Below, one piece after another: positions 35,846-38,090 of a stretch of DNA of 38,090 nucleotides. A program made the translations under genes and the position numbers. The notes beneath the pieces were generated by a model, which saw only the letters and a program-made list of their open reading frames with translations, ran no database searches and was not told the origin of the DNA. The stretch's first letter is position 1. Each line of letters opens with the position of its first letter. Origin of the DNA: Acidobacteriota bacterium (GTDB taxonomy: Bacteria; Acidobacteriota; Terriglobia; Acidiferrales; UBA7541); NCBI GenBank assembly GCA_003224085.1, contig QHYK01000091.1, forward strand, positions 1 through 38,090, given 5' to 3'.

Positions 35846-36199
35846 ATGGACAAGAAACGACTCGAGTATTACAAGAAAAAACTGCTGGCGCGGCGGGAAG
35901 AGCTGATGAAAACCATCGCGCGCACTCAGGAAGAGGGAAGAACGGCGGACGAAGACCCTACGGTGGACCTGGCAGACAAAGCGGCGAACTCCTATACCAA
36001 GGAGTTTCTCTTCGGCATGACCAGTACCGACCGCTCCCAATTGAATATGATTGATGCTGCCCTGAAGCGTATCCAGGAAGACGAATATGGCGTCTGCGCC
36101 AACTGCCAGGAAGAAATGCAGCAGAAGCGCTTGGAAGCAGTGCCCTGGGCCAAGCACTGCATCGCCTGCCAGGAAAAAATGGAGCAGGGCCTGCTATAG
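35846..36199 (+). CDS. DksA/TraR family transcription regulator
   Basis: A 117-residue protein of the DksA family, which enters the RNA polymerase secondary channel, often with ppGpp, to reprogramme transcription. The coiled coil tip motif D41-x2-D44-x-A46 (DLADKA) is conserved, and a zinc finger of C84, C87, C105 and C108 (CANCQ ... HCIAC) follows. GGGGCAGGA precedes the ATG. It has a near-consensus promoter with phased repeats. DksA-like rather than TraR because of length and coiled coil. Confidence 0.93.
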   Translation: MDKKRLEYYKKKLLARREELMKTIARTQEEGRTADEDPTVDLADKAANSYTKEFLFGMTSTDRSQLNMIDAALKRIQEDEYGVCANCQEEMQQKRLEAVPWAKHCIACQEKMEQGLL

Positions 36200-36229
36200 A
36201 TATTTCGCTATCCGAAACTGCCTTGTTAG

Positions 36230-36509
36230 CAGAGTTTTTCCTGCCGGCTGCCGCGCAAGGCGGTTCTCCTCATGCGAACTCGTGCGCGACCCGACAAGCG
36301 CATCCTTTCCCTGGAAGAGCGCTGGGAATCCGTGCGTGGCGTTTTTGCCACACCTCGAGGCAGCCAAGTCGACAATCTCCACGTCCTACTGGTGCCCTAC
36401 TGCTGGTGGATGATGTATTGACCCAACTTTGGATGACTGCGCGGGCTTTGCGCGAGGCGGATCCGTCGTTGCACTAACACTAACCTTGGCCCGGGCGGTC
36501 GGACGCTAA
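36230..36509 (+). pseudogene. comF: comF (competence phosphoribosyltransferase) C-terminal remnant
   Basis: Three frames together spell a ComF-like C-terminus. The first gives RKAVLLMRTRARPDKRILSLEERWESVRGVFATPRGSQVDNLHVLL (36254-36392), the LxRxR ... RxxNxxGxF pattern of ComF. The next gives LLLVDDVLT, the PRPP-binding loop start, then TLDD and ARALREA, and finally SVVALTLTLARAVGR with stop at 36507-36509. The expected VLTTGAT loop is missing its TTG part, while an ACTGGTGC piece resembling it appears just before LLLVDD. At least three indels are needed. No ATG-led full frame exists. ComF is otherwise involved in DNA uptake. Confidence 0.65.
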
Positions 36510-36696
36510 GAAATCCACACCCGAGCTCCGCAGAATGGTAGAATAGTTCGAGGCAAGCTCAATGGGATTAAAGCGGCACATGGCGGCCGATTCCCGGGGG
36601 GCTCACACCCCCGAAGCGGCTCGCGCGACTGCGCCCGGTTCCGAAGCCCCCGCAGGTAGTAGAATCCACAACTCGATCTCCCGCCGCGCATCTTTG

Positions 36697-37206
36697 ATGC
36701 AGGAACCGGTACTCGTTTTGAATGCAACCTATGAGCCAATCAACGTCACCGCGGTGCGCCGCGCAATGGTGTTGATGCTGAAGGGCGTGGCCCAGGCTGA
36801 AGAGTTGCACAATGCCGAGGTGCACTCAGCGGCTCACTCACATCAGGTTCCCTCCGTAATTCGCCTGCTGGCTTACCGACACATCCCTCAGCAGAGCCGC
36901 GCGCTTTCGCGTAAGAATATTCTGCTACGCGACCGGAATACTTGCCAGTTCTGTGGCCGTGTGTTTCCGAGTTCCGAGCTGACGCTGGACCATGTGCTGC
37001 CCCGCTCTCGTGGGGGTCGCTCTTCTTGGGAGAATCTGGTGGCCTGCTGCTACCGCTGCAATAACACTAAGGGGGACCGCACGCCCGAAGAAGCCGGGCT
37101 GAAGCTGGCCCGTAAGCCTCGGCCTTTCACATTGCACACTTCCCGGCAATTAATGCGTCTCATCGGCCACCGCGATGACCGCTGGCGTAAGTATTTGTTT
37201 TACTGA
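36697..37206 (+). CDS. HNH endonuclease family protein
   Basis: A 169-residue protein with an HNH_5-type nuclease domain at about 86-132: [25 protein letters not shown] ... [24 protein letters not shown]. The four zinc cysteines (CxxC and CxxC) and the DH of the active site are visible. The N-terminal [28 protein letters not shown] is conserved in the family. The start is uncertain: the ATG at 36697 is at the conserved beginning but lacks a good Shine-Dalgarno sequence; an ATG at 36562 with GAGG upstream would add 45 residues without similarity. A strong terminator follows. Such proteins are common in acidobacteria; the function is unknown. Confidence 0.88.
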   Translation: MQEPVLVLNATYEPINVTAVRRAMVLMLKGVAQAEELHNAEVHSAAHSHQVPSVIRLLAYRHIPQQSRALSRKNILLRDRNTCQFCGRVFPSSELTLDHVLPRSRGGRSSWENLVACCYRCNNTKGDRTPEEAGLKLARKPRPFTLHTSRQLMRLIGHRDDRWRKYLFY

Positions 37207-37313
37207 GATTTCCGCCTACTAAAACGATTTTGTTGAAATTTTTTTAGTCCAAGGAAACCTTTTCGACTCCCCAACATCTAATCTTACAAAACCACTTCGA
37301 GGACACACCCCGG

Positions 37314-37356
37314 GAAGCGGTTAGGGCTTGCCCCTAACCGCTTCTCTCCTTTTTAG
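37314..37356 (+). terminator. Strong rho-independent terminator after the HNH gene
   Basis: A 13-base perfect stem GAAGCGGTTAGGG / CCCTAACCGCTTC (37314-37326 and 37332-37344) with a five-base loop is followed by TCTCCTTTTTA. Orientation fits the HNH gene 107 bases upstream. It is the strongest terminator of the window. Confidence 0.85.
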
Positions 37357-37444
37357 GGTAGATTCTTCCCACCCGGAAACTCCTTGTTCCGGTTGAAACA
37401 GCTCTGGTTTCTTCAAAAAGGAGCAATTGAAGTCTTTCATTCAC

Positions 37445-37679
37445 TCACGTGTAAGGGAATCCCTTAATAGAAAGCCACAATACGATGATCGCCGGCCGCC
37501 CCGAGCCCGTCACCTCTTCCCGCACCAGACTTTCCAGCCAACGTGCGGGCTGCGCGCGATACAAAGAAAGGGAGCGCTCCAGGTCTGAAGAAACCGTCAA
37601 CGACTCGACGGTTTCGTCGGGAAAGTGCTCGGCATGGAGGCGGCTGAACTGCTCGCGGAACTCACTCTCGCGATAATTC
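37445..37679 (-). pseudogene. Possible coding remnant, unknown family
   Basis: On the reverse strand a stretch reads FREQFSRLHAEHFPDETVESLTVSSDLERSLSLYRAQPARWLESLVREE and ends in GRPAIIVL before a stop at 37445. It has a protein-like amphipathic pattern, unlike the sequence on either side, but the frame continues upstream into low-complexity residues with no good start. I do not recognise the family. It may be the end of a decayed gene. Confidence 0.25.
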
Positions 37680-37775
37680 CCGCGCCGCCGGTTCAAACTC
37701 CCTCCGAACAAACTCCCGCCGATCCGGCTTGGTCCGCCCAAAGCGCTCCACTGCCAGGACCAAGCGGTGCTCGCC

Positions 37776-37806
37776 CCTAGCTTAGCTAAAGCCTGTTGAA
37801 AAACCC
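37776..37806. repeat. Third copy of the AGCTAAGCTAG element
   Basis: CCTAGCTTAGCT then AAAGCCTGTTGAAAAACCCCC lies here; the copy at 6376-6415 has the same two parts, separated by an extra nine bases. The reverse strand reads GGGGGTTTTTCAACAGGC, similar to the tips of many insertion sequences. It lies about 170 bases before a probable transposase gene, so it may belong to an element end. Confidence 0.4.
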
Positions 37807-37937
37807 CCAGCCTAACCCCTGTGGAATGCGAGCAGCGGCGCTGCGAACGTGACCGTTCGCAGGGGCTCGCCCCCGTGTTTTTCCTCGGAAATTCGTAGAA
37901 AAAAAACCAGAATCCTTCGATTTTTCTCATTTTTCTC

Positions 37938-37972
37938 TTGACAATCATACGCCTAATCGATATATTCGATTA
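37938..37972 (+). promoter_or_regulatory. Near-consensus promoter with a perfect palindrome over the -10
   Basis: TTGACA (37938-37943) and TATATT (37961-37966) are 17 bases apart. The perfect inverted repeat TAATCGA-TATAT-TCGATTA (37954-37972) covers the -10. The start site would be near 37973, only about seven bases before the ATG at 37980, so the mRNA is nearly leaderless. A repressor binding the palindrome would block the promoter. Confidence 0.7.
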
Positions 37973-37979
37973 AGTCATC

Positions 37980-38090
37980 ATGCTCTCCTCGACCCAACAC
38001 CAATCCTGGCTCTTCTATCTCCCCTTGGCCCAGCAGGCCGCCCTGCTGAAGGACGACTTGCTCGAACCCGTAGATCACCTCCTGGACGAC
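37980..38090 (+). CDS. Probable transposase, N-terminal part (cut by window edge)
   Basis: The first 37 residues, MLSSTQHQSWLFYLPLAQQA then ALLKDDLLEPVDHLLDD, resemble the N-terminus of DDE transposases of the ISNCY/IS1182-like kind, which carry a LLKDDLLxPVDxLLDD segment. The identification rests on this alone and the rest is outside the window. The gene starts directly behind a strong promoter with an operator-like palindrome, and 170 bases after a repeat that looks like an element end. Confidence 0.5.
   Translation, partial: MLSSTQHQSWLFYLPLAQQAALLKDDLLEPVDHLLDD

Noticed and set aside
36562-36696. N-terminal extension of the HNH protein
   Set aside because: Possible by start codon and GAGG, but the added residues have no similarity to the family; kept only as an alternative start.

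Overview
The window reads as an ordinary bacterial chromosome segment from a Gram-negative organism, most likely an acidobacterium. This is inferred from several things together: an LptD outer-membrane assembly protein, an Oar-like TonB-receptor remnant, a very large Asp-box (BNR) propeller protein, a dnaK-dnaJ cluster ending in an HspR-type repressor, PilZ proteins and moderately GC-rich coding sequence. No 16S rRNA is present, so the assignment stays an inference.

Layout. 1-1090: on the minus strand, a tRNA-Thr(UGU), tRNA-Tyr(GUA), tRNA-Thr(GGU), tRNA-Gly(UCC), tuf operon behind one promoter, with tuf cut by the window edge. 1337-4785: a membrane-anchored unknown, an M23 peptidase and thiL. 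4793-6445: a decayed TonB receptor and a 750-base gene-free stretch with inverted repeats. 6446-9349: a class A penicillin-binding protein and a small membrane protein. 9362-11306: a three-gene minus-strand operon for a DsbA-like thiol oxidoreductase, a MauE/DoxX membrane protein and an FmdE-like metal protein. 11588-15424: dnaK, dnaJ and hspR behind a promoter that carries an HspR-type (HAIR) operator; grpE is absent. 15665-19383: a DnaC-like loader, then rpsA with a structured leader and an HU/IHF gene. 19527-23591: HIT protein, acyl-CoA dehydrogenase, a nuclease-dead UvrC-like protein and an aldo/keto reductase. 23638-25815: a hydrolase, two divergent PilZ genes (one frameshifted) and a small unknown. 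25847-29413: a diacylglycerol glucosyltransferase-like enzyme, a HAD hydrolase and an amidase. 29549-35511: lptD and, divergently, the BNR protein. 35729-37206: a DksA-like gene with a strong promoter and phased upstream repeats, a comF pseudogene and an HNH endonuclease with a strong terminator. 37207-38090: gene-poor sequence leading into a probable transposase behind a near-consensus promoter that contains a perfect palindrome.

Most genes are housekeeping. The less ordinary signals are the rpsA leader RNA, the UvrC-like protein without recognisable nuclease residues, the DsbA/MauE/FmdE operon, the HspR/HAIR circuit, the phased repeats upstream of the dksA-like promoter, and the short AGCTAAGCTAG repeat found three times. 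Four decayed genes or possible assembly errors (TonB receptor, PilZ, comF and the 37.5-kb fragment) are described individually. I did not find a clear-cut new defence or biosynthetic system.
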